Below are positions 16,817 through 25,677 of a stretch of DNA of 51,356 nt, piece after piece (the first letter of the stretch is position 1; each line of letters opens with the position of its first letter). The notes below the pieces were generated by a model. It had not been told where the DNA came from, searched no databases, and saw only the letters and a program-made list of their open reading frames with translations. The position numbers were made by a program, and so were the translations under genes. The DNA comes from Solirubrobacteraceae bacterium (GTDB lineage Bacteria; Actinomycetota; Thermoleophilia; Solirubrobacterales; Solirubrobacteraceae), in assembly GCA_030681525.1 (NCBI GenBank), contig JAUXSD010000179.1, positions 1 through 51,356 on the forward strand, given 5' to 3'.

Positions 16817-17539
16817 GTGGCCGTGCGCGCCGATGCGGGGTCGGTGCAGACCTCGGACCTCGCGCTCGTACGTGGCATCGCCGACACGCGGGCGACGCTG
16901 GACGAATGGAACGACCGCCCCGGGCCGGTCGTCGGGCGCTGGCTCGCCGGCGCCTTCGCGATCACGATCGCGCTGCTGTCCGCCGTCTGGCTCATCGCGA
17001 CGGTGTCGGTCCCGGACCCGGGGGCGTCGTTTCTCGGGCTCAGCGAGCGGCCTCACGTCGGGCAGGTCCTGCATGTCCTGGGCCGCAACGCGCTCGTGCT
17101 CGCGCTGCATGCGATGGCCTGCGTCGCGGGCTTCATCGCGGGCAGCTCGCTGCCGCTGGAGGCCCAGCGCCAGAGCGGCGCCTGGCGCTGGATCCACGAG
17201 AAGGCCGGACCGCTGGCGATCGCGTTCGTCGTCGCCGCCACGGCCTTCTCGCTCGTGACGCAGGCCTTCGTGCTGGGCGCGGGCACCGCGTCGCTCGCCG
17301 CGAAGCTCGACATCGGGCCGGGGCTGCTCCTGCTCGGCCTGCTGCCGCACGCGCTGCCCGAGCTCGTCGCGCTGTTTCTCCCGCTCGCGGCCTGGATGAT
17401 CGCCAGCCGCCAGAAGGACTGGCACGAGCTGCTGGCCGCCACCGTCGTCACCGTGCTGCTGGCCGTGCCAGTGCTCGTCGCCTCGGCGTTCGTGGAGGTC
17501 TACGTCAGCCCGGGTCTACTGCGCTGGCTCGCCGGGTAG
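16817..17539 (+). CDS. SpoIIM-like (stage II sporulation protein M family) membrane protein
   Basis: 240 residues from GTG 16817 (GTG 16823 is possible). About 30 hydrophilic residues are followed by five hydrophobic segments. The middle and end match SpoIIM/DUF95: RNALVLALHAMACVAGFIAG, a LLPHALPELVALFLPLAAW segment and a final ASAFVEVYVSPGL, where the family usually has IEAFVTP. In Bacillus SpoIIM acts with SpoIID and SpoIIP in engulfment; in non-sporing actinobacteria homologues are of unknown function and often sit beside DUF58/MoxR genes, which are absent here. It starts 9 bases after the glycosyltransferase stop. Confidence 0.68.
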   Translation: MAVRADAGSVQTSDLALVRGIADTRATLDEWNDRPGPVVGRWLAGAFAITIALLSAVWLIATVSVPDPGASFLGLSERPHVGQVLHVLGRNALVLALHAMACVAGFIAGSSLPLEAQRQSGAWRWIHEKAGPLAIAFVVAATAFSLVTQAFVLGAGTASLAAKLDIGPGLLLLGLLPHALPELVALFLPLAAWMIASRQKDWHELLAATVVTVLLAVPVLVASAFVEVYVSPGLLRWLAG

Positions 17540-17576
17540 GCCTGCTCTCCCACGCGAGCTTCATCGCTTCATTTTG

Positions 17577-17582
17577 TATAGT
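17577..17582 (+). promoter_or_regulatory. -10 element of trxA
   Basis: TATAGT is the closest match to the TATAAT consensus in the window and sits in an unusually AT-rich patch. The predicted start near 17589 gives a leader of about 27 bases carrying AAGGAG (17602-17607), so this strongly expressed gene keeps a normal leader, unlike many neighbours. CTTCAT is repeated twice just upstream. Confidence 0.6.
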
Positions 17583-17615
17583 GGGTCGCAGCTTACGACT
17601 CAAGGAGACCACCGA

Positions 17616-17945
17616 ATGGCCGGTTCGATCATCGAAGTCACCGACGACAGCTTCCAGGCGGAGGTCATGGAGTCCGAGACGCCGATCCTCGTCGACTTCT
17701 GGGCCCCCTGGTGCGGCCCGTGCCGCGCGATCGCTCCCCTGCTCGAGGAGATCGCCGAAGGCCGTGACGACGTGCGCATCGTCAAGCTCAACGTCGACGA
17801 GAACATGCAGACGGCCGCGCAGTACGGGATCCTCTCGATCCCCACGCTGATCCTCTTCAACAACGGCGCGGAGGCCAAGCGCCTGCGCCCGACGCGCAGC
17901 AAGAGCCAGCTCGAGCAGCAGCTCGAGCTCGAGCCCGCCGCCTGA
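17616..17945 (+). CDS. trxA: Thioredoxin
   Basis: 109 residues. The redox site is WAPWCGPCRAIAPLLEEI with C33 and C36, and the cis-proline loop is YGILSIPTLILF. It reduces protein disulfides in the cytoplasm using electrons from thioredoxin reductase, which is not in this window. ATG at 17616 is chosen for the AAGGAG site 8 bases upstream. The tail (KRLRPTRSKSQLEQQLEL) is more basic than the usual GxxxKxxL ending, but the core is intact. A strong terminator follows. Confidence 0.93.
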   Translation: MAGSIIEVTDDSFQAEVMESETPILVDFWAPWCGPCRAIAPLLEEIAEGRDDVRIVKLNVDENMQTAAQYGILSIPTLILFNNGAEAKRLRPTRSKSQLEQQLELEPAA

Positions 17946-17980
17946 GCCCCCCGGCGCCGCCGACGGCGCCCATGACGTTC

Positions 17981-18014
17981 CGAAGGCCGGCCGCCCCTGG
18001 GCGGCCGGCCTTCG
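17981..18014 (+). terminator. Terminator of trxA
   Basis: CGAAGGCCGGCCGCCC (17981-17996) pairs perfectly with 17999-18014, a 16-bp stem with a 2-base nominal loop, followed by TCGTTC. There is no long U-tract, which is common in GC-rich actinobacteria. Confidence 0.75.
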
Positions 18015-18059
18015 TCGTTCGGCTCAAACCGGCGGGCGCGGCGTCACTAGTCTGTGGCG

Positions 18060-18284
18060 GTGCCCCGCCGTCGAGAGCGCATCCTCGGGTTCGACCGGCT
18101 CAACGGCATCGAGATCGCCGACCTCGCCGATCGCCTCATGGAGGTCTGGCCGAGTGATCGCGGCGACCGCGACGCGATCGCGCAGGCGCGCGCACACGTC
18201 GACGCGCTCGAGCGCAGCGGCGAGCAGATCGCGCGCATCGTCGTCGACCTGCGGGCCGAGCTGGACCGCCTCGCCGGTCCGTGA
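18060..18284 (+). CDS. Small hypothetical protein
   Basis: 74 residues, charged, mostly helical by appearance, with heptad-like leucines and alanines (DLADRLMEVWPS, ALERSGEQIARIVVDLRAEL). No family recognised. GTG at 18060 is preferred to GTG 18054 because TAGTCT (18048-18053) ends 6 bases before it, matching the leaderless pattern seen elsewhere. The stop overlaps the methyltransferase start (GTGA at 18281-18284), so the two are probably co-translated. That coupling, not homology, is the main evidence that it is a real gene. Confidence 0.6.
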   Translation: MPRRRERILGFDRLNGIEIADLADRLMEVWPSDRGDRDAIAQARAHVDALERSGEQIARIVVDLRAELDRLAGP

Positions 18285-19138
18285 GCCGCGGCGACGGCCC
18301 GGCCGCGGCGCGCTGGCGGCGCCTGGTCACCGACCGGCTCGCCGAGCTCGAGCGGCTGTCGCCCGCCGCGGGCTCGGTCAGCGGCAGCTTCTGGGACAGC
18401 CGCGCCGGCCGCTACGCCGCCGCCGTGCGGCGCGCAAACACCGAGCGCGATCCGTTTCTGCGCCGGCTGCGGCGCCTGACGGACGCGTCGAGCACGGTGA
18501 TCGACGTCGGCGCCGGCACCGGTCGCTTCGCGCTCGTGCTCGCGGACGAGGTCGATCACGTCACGGCCGTCGAGCCGAGCGCCGCGATGCTCGCCATCCT
18601 GCGGCGCGACGCGCAGGAGCTCGGCGCTGCCAACGTCACCGCGCTGCAGGCCACCTGGGACGAGGCGCGCGTGGAGCCCGCCGACGTGGCGTTCTCGGCC
18701 TTCGTGCTCACGCTCGTGCCCGATGCGGTCTCCTTTCTCGCCAAGCTCGACGCGACGGCCCGCCACCACGCGCTGCTGTACCTCGGCGCCTACAGCGGCG
18801 ACGCCGTCCTGGACCCGCTGTGGCGCCACTTCCACGGCGCGCCGCGCGCGCCGGGCCCGAGCTATCTCGATGCCGTCGCCGTCCTGCGCGAGCTCGGGAT
18901 CGAGCATCGGATCAGGATCGTCGAGATCCCCGATCACCGGCGCTGGGCGACGATCGACGATGCCGTCGAGTCCTACCGCGATGCCCTGCTGCTCGACGAC
19001 ACGGCACAGGTGCGAGCCGAGCTCGCCGGCCTGCTGGCGAGCTGGCTGCCCGGGCGTCGCGGGGCCTACCGGTCGCCGTTGCGGGTGATGCCGGCGGCGA
19101 TCGTCGAGTGGAGGGGCGGCCGGCTCACCGGCCGTTGA
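18281..19138 (+). CDS. SAM-dependent methyltransferase
   Basis: 285 residues from GTG. A class I methyltransferase core is clear: motif I VIDVGAGTGRFALVLA (about residues 70-85), the acidic end of strand 2 in VTAVEPSAAMLAIL, and a strand 4 region DVAFSAFVLTLVPDAVSFL. The N-terminal ~60 residues are helical, with GSFWDSRAGRYAAAV before the core, as in many small-molecule methyltransferases. Substrate unknown. It is coupled to the 74-residue protein upstream and converges on ileS with a 20-base gap. Confidence 0.78.
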   Translation: MSRGDGPAAARWRRLVTDRLAELERLSPAAGSVSGSFWDSRAGRYAAAVRRANTERDPFLRRLRRLTDASSTVIDVGAGTGRFALVLADEVDHVTAVEPSAAMLAILRRDAQELGAANVTALQATWDEARVEPADVAFSAFVLTLVPDAVSFLAKLDATARHHALLYLGAYSGDAVLDPLWRHFHGAPRAPGPSYLDAVAVLRELGIEHRIRIVEIPDHRRWATIDDAVESYRDALLLDDTAQVRAELAGLLASWLPGRRGAYRSPLRVMPAAIVEWRGGRLTGR

Positions 19139-19158
19139 TCGGCGTGCGCCGTCCGCGC

Positions 19159-22100
19159 TCAGGCGGCGCGGGCCACCGAGATGCGCAGCTCGCGGCCCTC
19201 GATGCTGGCGGTCTCGCCGGTGCCGTTGGCGGCGTAGGCCACGCTCACGGCGAGCACCTCGCCGACGAGGTAGCTCTCGTGGTGGCGCGCGGCCTCGAGC
19301 AGGGTCGCGTCGCCGTCGAGCGCGAGGTCGATGCGGTCGGAGATGTCCAGGCCGGCGTCGCGCCGCGCGAGCTGGACGGCGTGCACGATCTCGCGCGCGA
19401 GGCCCTCGCGGCGCAGGTCCTCGTCGATCGACAGCTCCAGCGCGACGGCGTGCGAGCCCTCGCGCTCGAGCTGGTAGTCCTGCAGCGGCGCGAGCGCGAC
19501 GAGCAGGTCGTCGGGCCCCAGCGTGTGGTCGTGGCCGTCGATGAAGACGCCGACGTCGCGACCCTCGCGCAGCGACACCGCGACGTGGTCGGGGTCGAGC
19601 GCGGCGACCGCCTCCGCGACCTGCGGCATCGCCTTGCCGAAGCGCGGCCCGAGCGTGCGGTAGTTGGGCTTCAGCGTGTACGAGCCGAGCTCGTCGGCCT
19701 GCTCGACGAAGCGCAGCACCTTGACGTTGAGCTCCTCGCGGACGATGTCGGCGAGCCGCTCGATCGCCTCGCGCTCGCGGCCGGCGGCCACGACGACGAC
19801 CTCGTGCAGCGGCTGGCGGACCTTGATCTTGGCGGCGCCGCGGGCGGCGAGGCCGAGGCGGACGGTCTCGCGCGCGATCGCCATCGCCGACTCGAGCGGC
19901 TCGTCGCGCGGGTGGGCGGGACCCGGTTCGGGCCAGTCGGTGAGGTGGACGCTCGGCTCGGTCCCGTCGAGGTTGTCGTAGATCTCGTCGGCGACGAACG
20001 GGGTGAACGGCGCGAGCAGCTGCGTCACCGTGACGAGGCACGAGCGCAGCGTCTCCAGCGCGACGGCGTCGCCCTCCCAGAAGCGCGGCCGCGAGCGGCG
20101 CACGTACCAGTTGGAGAGGTCGTCGACGAAGTCGGCGACCGCGCGGCCGCCGGTCGTCGCGTCGTAGTTCTCCAGGCGGTCGGTGACGACCTCGACGGTC
20201 GCGCTCAGGCGTGAGCGGATCCAGCGGTCGAGATCGGTCTCCTCGCCCCCGCCTGCGGCGTCCGATACCTCGTACATCGTGGCGACGCGGTAGGTGTTCC
20301 ACAGCTGGCGCAGGAACAGGCGCACGCCCTCGCCGATCGCCTCGAGCGAGAAGAGGTAGCCGTCCCACGGCTGCTTGGACGTGAAGAAGTACCAGCGCAG
20401 CGCGTCGGCGCCGAAGCGGTCGATGACGTCCCACGGCCCGACGACGTTGCCCTTGGACTTCGACATCTTCTGGCCCTCGCCGTCGAGGATCAGGCCCAGG
20501 CACACGACGTTGCGATACGGGACCTCGGCACCGCGCAGCAGCGTCGAGACGCCGAGCAGCGAGTAGAACCAGCCGCGCGTCTGATCGAGCGCCTCGCAGA
20601 TGAAGTCGGCTGGGTAGAGCTCGTCGTGTCCGGCCTCCCCGTCGACCAGGACGTGGCGCTGGGCGAACGGCATCGCGCCCGAGTCGAACCACACGTCGAT
20701 GACCTCGGGCACGCGCGTCGCGGTCTCGCCGCAGTCGTCGCAGGGGAACTCGACCTCGTCGCAGAAGGGACGGTGCGGGTCCTCGAGGCGTACGCCGGAG
20801 CGTCGCTCGAGCTCGTCGAAGGAGCCGATCACCGTGAGGTGGTCGTTCGGGCAGCGCCAGACGGGCAGCGGCGTGCCCCAGTAGCGCTCGCGCGACAGCG
20901 CCCAGTCGACGTTGTTCTCCAGCCAGCGCCCGAAGCGCCCGTGCTTGATGTGCTCCGGATGCCAGACGATCTGCTCGTTGGCGGCGAGCAGCTGCTCGCG
21001 GATGCGCGACGTCGCGATGTACCACGACGGCTTGGCGTAGTACAGCAGCGGCGTCGAGCAGCGCCAGCAGTGCGGATAGGAGTGCTCGTAGCGCTCCGAG
21101 CGCAGCAACCGCCCGCGCGACGCGAGGTCGGCGACGAGGTCCTCGTCGGCGTCCTTGACGAAGCGTCCGGCGTAGCGGCCGATGCGCTCGTCGTACGTGC
21201 CGTCGCCCAGCACCGGGTTGACGACGTTGAGGCCGTACTGCTGGCCCAGGCGGAAGTCGTCCTCGCCGAACGCGATCGCGGTGTGGACGAGGCCGGTGCC
21301 GTCGTCGGCGGTGACGAAGTCGGCGAGCAGGACGGTGTGGCCACGCTCCCCGTAGACCTCGGCGCCAAGGTAGTGAAACGGCGGCTCGTAGCGGACCCCG
21401 TCGATCGCGGCCCCCGGAAAGCGCTCGAGGATCTGGACGTTCGCGGGGTCGCCCAGCACCTTCTCGATGAGCGCCTCGGCGAGCACGACCGGCGCCTCGA
21501 GCGTGCCGGTCTTCGCGCGCACGTAGGTCAGCTCGGGGTCGACCGCCACGGCAGCGTTGGAGACGAGCGTCCACGGCGTCGTCGTCCAGATCAGCAGCTC
21601 GTCGCCGGCCTGCAGCGGGCCGCCGTCCTGCCCGACCTTGAAGCGCACGTAGACCGACGGGTCTTCGACGTCCTGGTAGCCCTGCGCGACCTCGTGGCTG
21701 GAGAGGGCGGTGCCGCAGCGCGGGCAGTAGGGGACGACCTTGTGCCCCTCGTAGAGCATGCCGTCGTCGGCGATCTGCTTCAGCGACGACCAGACCGACT
21801 CGACGTACGTCGCGTCGAGCGTGCGGTACGCGTTGTCGAGGTCCAGCCAGAAGCCGATCCGCTCGGTCAGCGCGTTCCAGTCCTCCAGGAACGCAAAGAC
21901 CGACTCGCGGCACTTCTGGTTGAACTCGGCGATGCCGTACGCCTCGATCTCCTCCTTGCGGGTGATCCCGAGCTGCTTCTCGACGGCGATCTCGACCGGC
22001 AGGCCGTGGCAGTCCCAGCCACCGCGGCGCTCGACGAGCCGCCCGCGCATCGTGCGGTAGCGCGGGAAGATGTCCTTGAAGACGCGGCTGAGGACGTGGT

Positions 22101-22272
22101 GCACGCCCGGGGGCCCGTTCGCGGTCGGCGGACCCTCCCAGAAGACCCACGGCTCGCCGCCCGCGCGACGGCGGACGGACTCGGCGAAGACGTCGCGCTC
22201 GCGCCAGCGCTCGAGCACCTGCTGCTCGAGGTCGGGGAAGGACACCTGCGCGTCGACGGGCCGCTTTGCCAT
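19159..22272 (-). CDS. ileS: Isoleucyl-tRNA synthetase
   Basis: 1037 residues. The HIGH-equivalent is PPGVHHVLSRVFKD near residue 55-60, with GGWDCHGLPVE following, and the KMSKS loop is intact (KMSKSKGNVVGPWD, K602-S606). CPRCG at the editing/zinc region and the GxHH form of the first signature match the longer actinobacterial and eukaryote-like IleS type, which in other organisms tends to tolerate mupirocin. It charges tRNA-Ile and edits valine. ATG at 22272 lies 9 bases after TACACT, leaving essentially no leader. Confidence 0.95.
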   Translation of the reverse strand: MAKRPVDAQVSFPDLEQQVLERWRERDVFAESVRRRAGGEPWVFWEGPPTANGPPGVHHVLSRVFKDIFPRYRTMRGRLVERRGGWDCHGLPVEIAVEKQLGITRKEEIEAYGIAEFNQKCRESVFAFLEDWNALTERIGFWLDLDNAYRTLDATYVESVWSSLKQIADDGMLYEGHKVVPYCPRCGTALSSHEVAQGYQDVEDPSVYVRFKVGQDGGPLQAGDELLIWTTTPWTLVSNAAVAVDPELTYVRAKTGTLEAPVVLAEALIEKVLGDPANVQILERFPGAAIDGVRYEPPFHYLGAEVYGERGHTVLLADFVTADDGTGLVHTAIAFGEDDFRLGQQYGLNVVNPVLGDGTYDERIGRYAGRFVKDADEDLVADLASRGRLLRSERYEHSYPHCWRCSTPLLYYAKPSWYIATSRIREQLLAANEQIVWHPEHIKHGRFGRWLENNVDWALSRERYWGTPLPVWRCPNDHLTVIGSFDELERRSGVRLEDPHRPFCDEVEFPCDDCGETATRVPEVIDVWFDSGAMPFAQRHVLVDGEAGHDELYPADFICEALDQTRGWFYSLLGVSTLLRGAEVPYRNVVCLGLILDGEGQKMSKSKGNVVGPWDVIDRFGADALRWYFFTSKQPWDGYLFSLEAIGEGVRLFLRQLWNTYRVATMYEVSDAAGGGEETDLDRWIRSRLSATVEVVTDRLENYDATTGGRAVADFVDDLSNWYVRRSRPRFWEGDAVALETLRSCLVTVTQLLAPFTPFVADEIYDNLDGTEPSVHLTDWPEPGPAHPRDEPLESAMAIARETVRLGLAARGAAKIKVRQPLHEVVVVAAGREREAIERLADIVREELNVKVLRFVEQADELGSYTLKPNYRTLGPRFGKAMPQVAEAVAALDPDHVAVSLREGRDVGVFIDGHDHTLGPDDLLVALAPLQDYQLEREGSHAVALELSIDEDLRREGLAREIVHAVQLARRDAGLDISDRIDLALDGDATLLEAARHHESYLVGEVLAVSVAYAANGTGETASIEGRELRISVARAA

Positions 22273-22281
22273 GAAGCGGTC

Positions 22282-22287
22282 AGTGTA
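22282..22287 (-). promoter_or_regulatory. -10 element of ileS
   Basis: TACACT on the minus strand ends 9 bases before the ATG. The predicted leader of 2-3 bases leaves no space for the T-box that controls ileS in many Gram-positives. The rest of the gap to 22537 shows no other feature I can support. Confidence 0.5.
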
Positions 22288-22537
22288 GGTCGAAGCGGCG
22301 CCGCGCCCGGCGCTCGGCGGACGCGCGGCTCCGGGGCGTCCGCAGGCCCCGGGAGCCGTCGACCGTGCGCTGCTCGTGGGTCGCGCGGGAACGTTGTGCG
22401 TGAAACGCCGGGATGCCGGCGCCGCCAGGCCAGGACGCAGGACCGAAGGTGTGCCCGAGGCACATCGAGCGTCCGAGGACGCCGCCTGGCGGTGATCGGC
22501 GCCCGACGTTTCGCGTGCAACGTTTGCGCGCGGCCCA

Positions 22538-22987
22538 CTAGGGAAGCATGCCGGGAGGACCGAGGATCTCGATCTCGTGCTCGGCGGCGACGCCGGCCAG
22601 GACCGCCGGGTCGAGCTCCTCCAGCGCGGCGACGCCGGCGACGAAGCGCTCGAAGCCGGCCGGGCTGCTCATGACCAGCCAGCGCGCCGGCCGGTCGCCG
22701 ACGCGGTAGGCGTGCGGGATCCCGCGCGGGGCGAACACGCAGTCACCCGGGCCGGCGTGGATCTCGCGGCCCGGCAGGTACAGCGTGACCTCGCCGTCGA
22801 CGACGTAGAAGATCTCGTCCTGGGCGTGGTGGACGTGCAGCGGCGGCATCTGGCCGGCGGGGACCTCCACGAAGTCGATCAGGCTGAAGCGACCATCGGT
22901 CTGGTCGGCGTCGACAAGCAGACGGGTGCGGCTGCCGAGGAACTCGAACTCGTCGGCGGCGGGGCGGGTGGCGGGGACGGTGGACAT
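22538..22987 (-). CDS. Cupin domain protein
   Basis: 149 residues. The cupin box 1 is seen as GQMPPLHVHHAQDEIFYVVDG (His, His, Glu metal ligands) and box 2 as PGDCVFAPRGIPHAYRVGD. The fold is a single small beta barrel, as in quercetinase-like or sugar-isomerase-like cupins; substrate unknown. ATG at 22987 is chosen because AGAGAGG lies at the right distance upstream; frames upstream of it are not cupin-like. It is divergent from a LysR regulator 95 bases away, the usual arrangement for a LysR target. Confidence 0.8.
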   Translation of the reverse strand: MSTVPATRPAADEFEFLGSRTRLLVDADQTDGRFSLIDFVEVPAGQMPPLHVHHAQDEIFYVVDGEVTLYLPGREIHAGPGDCVFAPRGIPHAYRVGDRPARWLVMSSPAGFERFVAGVAALEELDPAVLAGVAAEHEIEILGPPGMLP

Positions 22988-23065
22988 GGCGATCCTCTCT
23001 GCGCGTTGACGTTGGAGGCGATCCTGCCGCGGACGTCCCATCGGCGCAAACGAACTTGTGCAAGC

Positions 23066-23071
23066 TAGTAT
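23066..23071 (+). promoter_or_regulatory. -10 element of the LysR gene, with a nearby interrupted dyad
   Basis: TAGTAT ends 11 bases before the LysR ATG (23083). Just upstream, GCGCAA and TTGTGC form an imperfect dyad (23044-23061) that could be the LysR operator between the two divergent genes. The dyad is short and its assignment is inference. Confidence 0.45.
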
Positions 23072-23082
23072 CGGGATCGCCG

Positions 23083-23994
23083 ATGCTCGATCTCCGCCGC
23101 CTGCGCACGTTTCGCGAAGTGATCGGCCGCAGCTCGTTCTCGGCGGCCGCCCAGGCGCTGGACTACACGCAGTCCAGCGTCTCGCAGCAGATCACGACGC
23201 TCGAGCGCGACCTCGGGGTGACGCTGGTCGATCGCACGAGCCGGCCGGTCAAGCCGACCGCCGCGGGCGCCGCGGTGCTCGCCCACGCCGACGGACTGCT
23301 GGCGCAGGCCGACGCCGTCGAGCGCGAACTCGACGCCCTGACGAAGGGCGAGTCGGGGACGCTGCGGATGGGCGGGTTCTTCACGGCGTGGGCGACGTTC
23401 CTGCCGGCCGCGGTGGCAGCGTTCTCGCGCGCGCATCCCGGTGTCGCGCTCGAGCTGCACCAGCTCGAGCCGGCGCCCGCCCTGCGCGGCGTGCGGGCCG
23501 GCGAGCTCGACATCGCGGTCGTCTACGGCTTCGACCCGCCCGACGACGAGCTGGTGCAGCGCACCCATCTGCTCGACGATCCGTACGCCGTCGCGCTGCC
23601 CAGCCGCCACCGCCTGGCCGGGCGCAGGCGGGTCGCCCTCGCCGACCTCGCCGGCGAGCGGTGGGTCAGCCCGCCGGCCGACCACGACTACACGCAGGTC
23701 CTGCGCCGCCTGTGTCGGGAGTACGGCGACTTCGAGCCCGACGTCGCCTACGAGACGGGCGACATCGCGATGGCCCAGCCGATCGTCGCCGCCGGGCTGG
23801 CGGTCGCGCTGCTACCGGCGCTGGGCCTCGTGCCGACCCACGCCGGCGTGACCGTGATCCGCCTGCCCTCGACGCCGCCGGCGCGCTCGGTGTGGACGGT
23901 CCGGCCGCGCGGTCGGCGGGCGCCGGTCGCGGCGGCGATGGACGACGCGCTCGCGCACGCCGCGCGCCGGCCGGGCCTGACGCCGGGAGCCTGA
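23083..23994 (+). CDS. LysR-family transcriptional regulator
   Basis: 303 residues. The N-terminal winged helix is typical: LRRLRTFREVIGRSSFSAAA, ALDYTQSSVSQQITTLERDL, and RPVKPTAAGAAVL. The effector domain has two lobes, with GTLRMGGFFTAWATFLPAAV at its start and DIAMAQPIVAAGLAVALLPA late. ATG at 23083 is preferred to an upstream TTG-like extension because family members begin with ML(D/N)LRRL. It most likely controls the divergent cupin gene. Its TGA is one base from the convergent stop at 23996. Confidence 0.88.
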   Translation: MLDLRRLRTFREVIGRSSFSAAAQALDYTQSSVSQQITTLERDLGVTLVDRTSRPVKPTAAGAAVLAHADGLLAQADAVERELDALTKGESGTLRMGGFFTAWATFLPAAVAAFSRAHPGVALELHQLEPAPALRGVRAGELDIAVVYGFDPPDDELVQRTHLLDDPYAVALPSRHRLAGRRRVALADLAGERWVSPPADHDYTQVLRRLCREYGDFEPDVAYETGDIAMAQPIVAAGLAVALLPALGLVPTHAGVTVIRLPSTPPARSVWTVRPRGRRAPVAAAMDDALAHAARRPGLTPGA

Positions 23995-23995
23995 G

Positions 23996-24151
23996 TCAGG
24001 CGGCGCGCGCCGGCAGGACGAGCGCCGGGCGCTCACGCAGCTCGCGCGAGGGGAGACGCACGACGTTGGCCAGGTCGCGGACGCCGATGAAGGTGTCGCG
24101 GCCGACCGGCTCGAGCGCCCGGGGAATCTCGGTGACGATCGGGGTGAGCAT
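23996..24151 (-). CDS. Small hypothetical protein at the end of a regulator cluster
   Basis: 51 residues from ATG 24151 (ATG 24187 would add 12). It contains TEIPRALEPVGRDTFIGVRD and an Arg-rich second half ending PALVLPARAA. No family recognised. It lies 74 bases downstream of the MarR gene on the same strand and ends one base from the convergent LysR stop, filling the gap exactly. That tight packing and sensible codon use are the only support; it could be a chance frame. Confidence 0.42.
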   Translation of the reverse strand: MLTPIVTEIPRALEPVGRDTFIGVRDLANVVRLPSRELRERPALVLPARAA

Positions 24152-24225
24152 GGGGTCAGTCTGCTCCCGCGGCGGGCCGGCGGCCATGGGGCAGCCTCGC
24201 GTCTGCAGGTACGGATAACCGCCCG

Positions 24226-24657
24226 TCAGGCGGCGAGCTTGCGGCAGATCGAGGCGAGGCTGCGCTTCTCGGCCTCGTCGAGCACCGCGAACGCCTGCGC
24301 CACGCGCTCGCTGTGCTCGGGAAACAGCCGGTCGACGATCTCGGCCCCGGCACCGGTGATCGCGACGCTGGCCGCGCGGCGGTCGCTGGCCAGGCGGCGA
24401 CGGTGCACGAGCCCGCGGCTCTCGAGCGTCGTGACGACCTCGGTCGCGTTGGCCTTCGACGTGCGCAGCCGCGCGCGCAGCACGCGCAACTCGAGCTCCC
24501 CGCCCGCGGTGGTGAGGATCACCAGGACCGAGAAGCCGGTCGCCGACAGCCCCTCGCGCTCGAGGTCGGCGCTCAGCCGGCGGCGCACGGACGCCTCGGC
24601 GCGCAGCAGCGAATCGAGGGCGCGATGCGCGAGCGGGTCGCCGGGCACGAGGGTCAT
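24226..24657 (-). CDS. MarR-family transcriptional regulator
   Basis: 143 residues. It has the winged-helix order of MarR: LEREGLSATGFSVLVILTTA, LRARLRTSKANATEVVTTLE (recognition helix), SRGLVHRRRLASDRRAASVA (wing, with the DRR signature), then a long C-terminal dimer helix. MarR proteins are usually ligand-responsive repressors of nearby genes. ATG at 24657 follows a TACGGT -10 (24674-24669) by 11 bases. It sits among other putative regulators, with no obvious enzyme or exporter gene directly beside it. Confidence 0.85.
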   Translation of the reverse strand: MTLVPGDPLAHRALDSLLRAEASVRRRLSADLEREGLSATGFSVLVILTTAGGELELRVLRARLRTSKANATEVVTTLESRGLVHRRRLASDRRAASVAITGAGAEIVDRLFPEHSERVAQAFAVLDEAEKRSLASICRKLAA

Positions 24658-24704
24658 CCTGGCGCCGGACCGTACCGGTCGCGGCGGACGCTGCCGGTGC
24701 GGGG

Positions 24705-25583
24705 TTATGACACCTGGGCGAGACGCTGGCGCCGCGCCCGGGCGGTCTGCTCGGCGGCATTCAGGCGCGCCAGCAGCAGGTCGCGCGCGCCGACCGCGCT
24801 CATCCCGAGGCGCGGGACCGATGCGGGCGCGGCCTCGCCGAGGGCGGCGCGGAAGTCGAGCACCTCGACGAGCTCGACCGCGCCGCGGGTCTGGTAGGCG
24901 ATCCGGTTCAGAGCGTCGCGCCATGCGCGGCGGCCGGTCAGCACGACCAGCCGCGGGTCGACCGCCTGCAGGACGTGCGCCAGGCGGCTGGCATCGAGCT
25001 CGGCGGTCAGCAGCAGCGTGCGGATGCCGGCGCGGCGCAGGCACAGCTCGAGCGCCTGCGCGTGGAGCGCGTCGATGTCGTACGGGCCGCTGGCATCGAA
25101 GATCAGGATGCCCTCCGGCCGCGTGGGCCCCGGCGCGACGCGCTTGGCGGCGGCCAGCCAGCCCGTCGACCAGCGCAGCGCGAAGCCGAGCTCCGCCGAC
25201 GGTGACTCGCCGGCGGCCGCCCCCATGGCGTCGACGGCGGGCAGCAGCACCTCCTCGACGGTGCGCTCGACCGACCGCACGGCGAGGCTCTCCTCGAGGA
25301 TCCGGTCGGCCTCGACCTCGTCGAAGCGCCGCAGGGCGGAGCGCAGCCGCGTCGGCGACGACGGGCCGCTGCCGCGCTCGCGCGCGATCGAGATCGCCGA
25401 CGAGACGTTGTGGGTCTCCTCGAAGGCCTGGCGCAGCGCCTCGATCTCCGCGAGGTCGAACTGGCGATGGCCGCCGGCCGTGCGCTGCGGCATCGGGTAG
25501 CCGAAGCGGCGCTCCCAGGATCGCAACGTGTTCGGGCTCACGCCCAACATGGCCGCTGCGGCATGGGTGCGTAGGACGCTCAT
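24705..25583 (-). CDS. MerR-like regulator with degenerate cobalamin-binding-like domain, paralogue 1
   Basis: 292 residues. Residues 1-70 are a MerR winged helix (LGVSPNTLRSWERRFGYP, then MPQRTAGGHRQFDLAEIEAL). A helical bundle follows with ESLAVRSVERTVEEVLLPAV and FALRWSTGWLAAAKR, then a Rossmann-like part (GILIFDASGPYDIDALHAQA, TLLLTAEL, PRLVVLTG). The layout matches CarH/LitR photoreceptor regulators that bind adenosylcobalamin, but the cobalt-ligand ExH motif is absent (IDAL at that place), so vitamin B12 binding is unlikely. It is a close paralogue of the protein at 26160-27056. A TAGTCT -10 near 25660 gives a leader of about 70 bases. Confidence 0.8.
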   Translation of the reverse strand: MSVLRTHAAAAMLGVSPNTLRSWERRFGYPMPQRTAGGHRQFDLAEIEALRQAFEETHNVSSAISIARERGSGPSSPTRLRSALRRFDEVEADRILEESLAVRSVERTVEEVLLPAVDAMGAAAGESPSAELGFALRWSTGWLAAAKRVAPGPTRPEGILIFDASGPYDIDALHAQALELCLRRAGIRTLLLTAELDASRLAHVLQAVDPRLVVLTGRRAWRDALNRIAYQTRGAVELVEVLDFRAALGEAAPASVPRLGMSAVGARDLLLARLNAAEQTARARRQRLAQVS

Positions 25584-25677
25584 CGGGAGCTCGATCGAGG
25601 CTCGCCTTCCGGTCCGGGCGGGTGATGCCTTGAGCCGGGATCGAGCCCTACAGACTAGGGAACGGGCAGCGGAAATC

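Noticed and set aside
18054..18059. GTG at 18054 as start of the 74-residue protein
   Set aside because: It would lie inside the expected -10 to +1 interval of TAGTCT; the GTG at 18060 fits a leaderless start better.
22273..22537. Possible T-box leader for ileS
   Set aside because: The -10 lies 9 bases before the ileS ATG, leaving no transcribed leader, and no T-box core sequence was seen in the gap.
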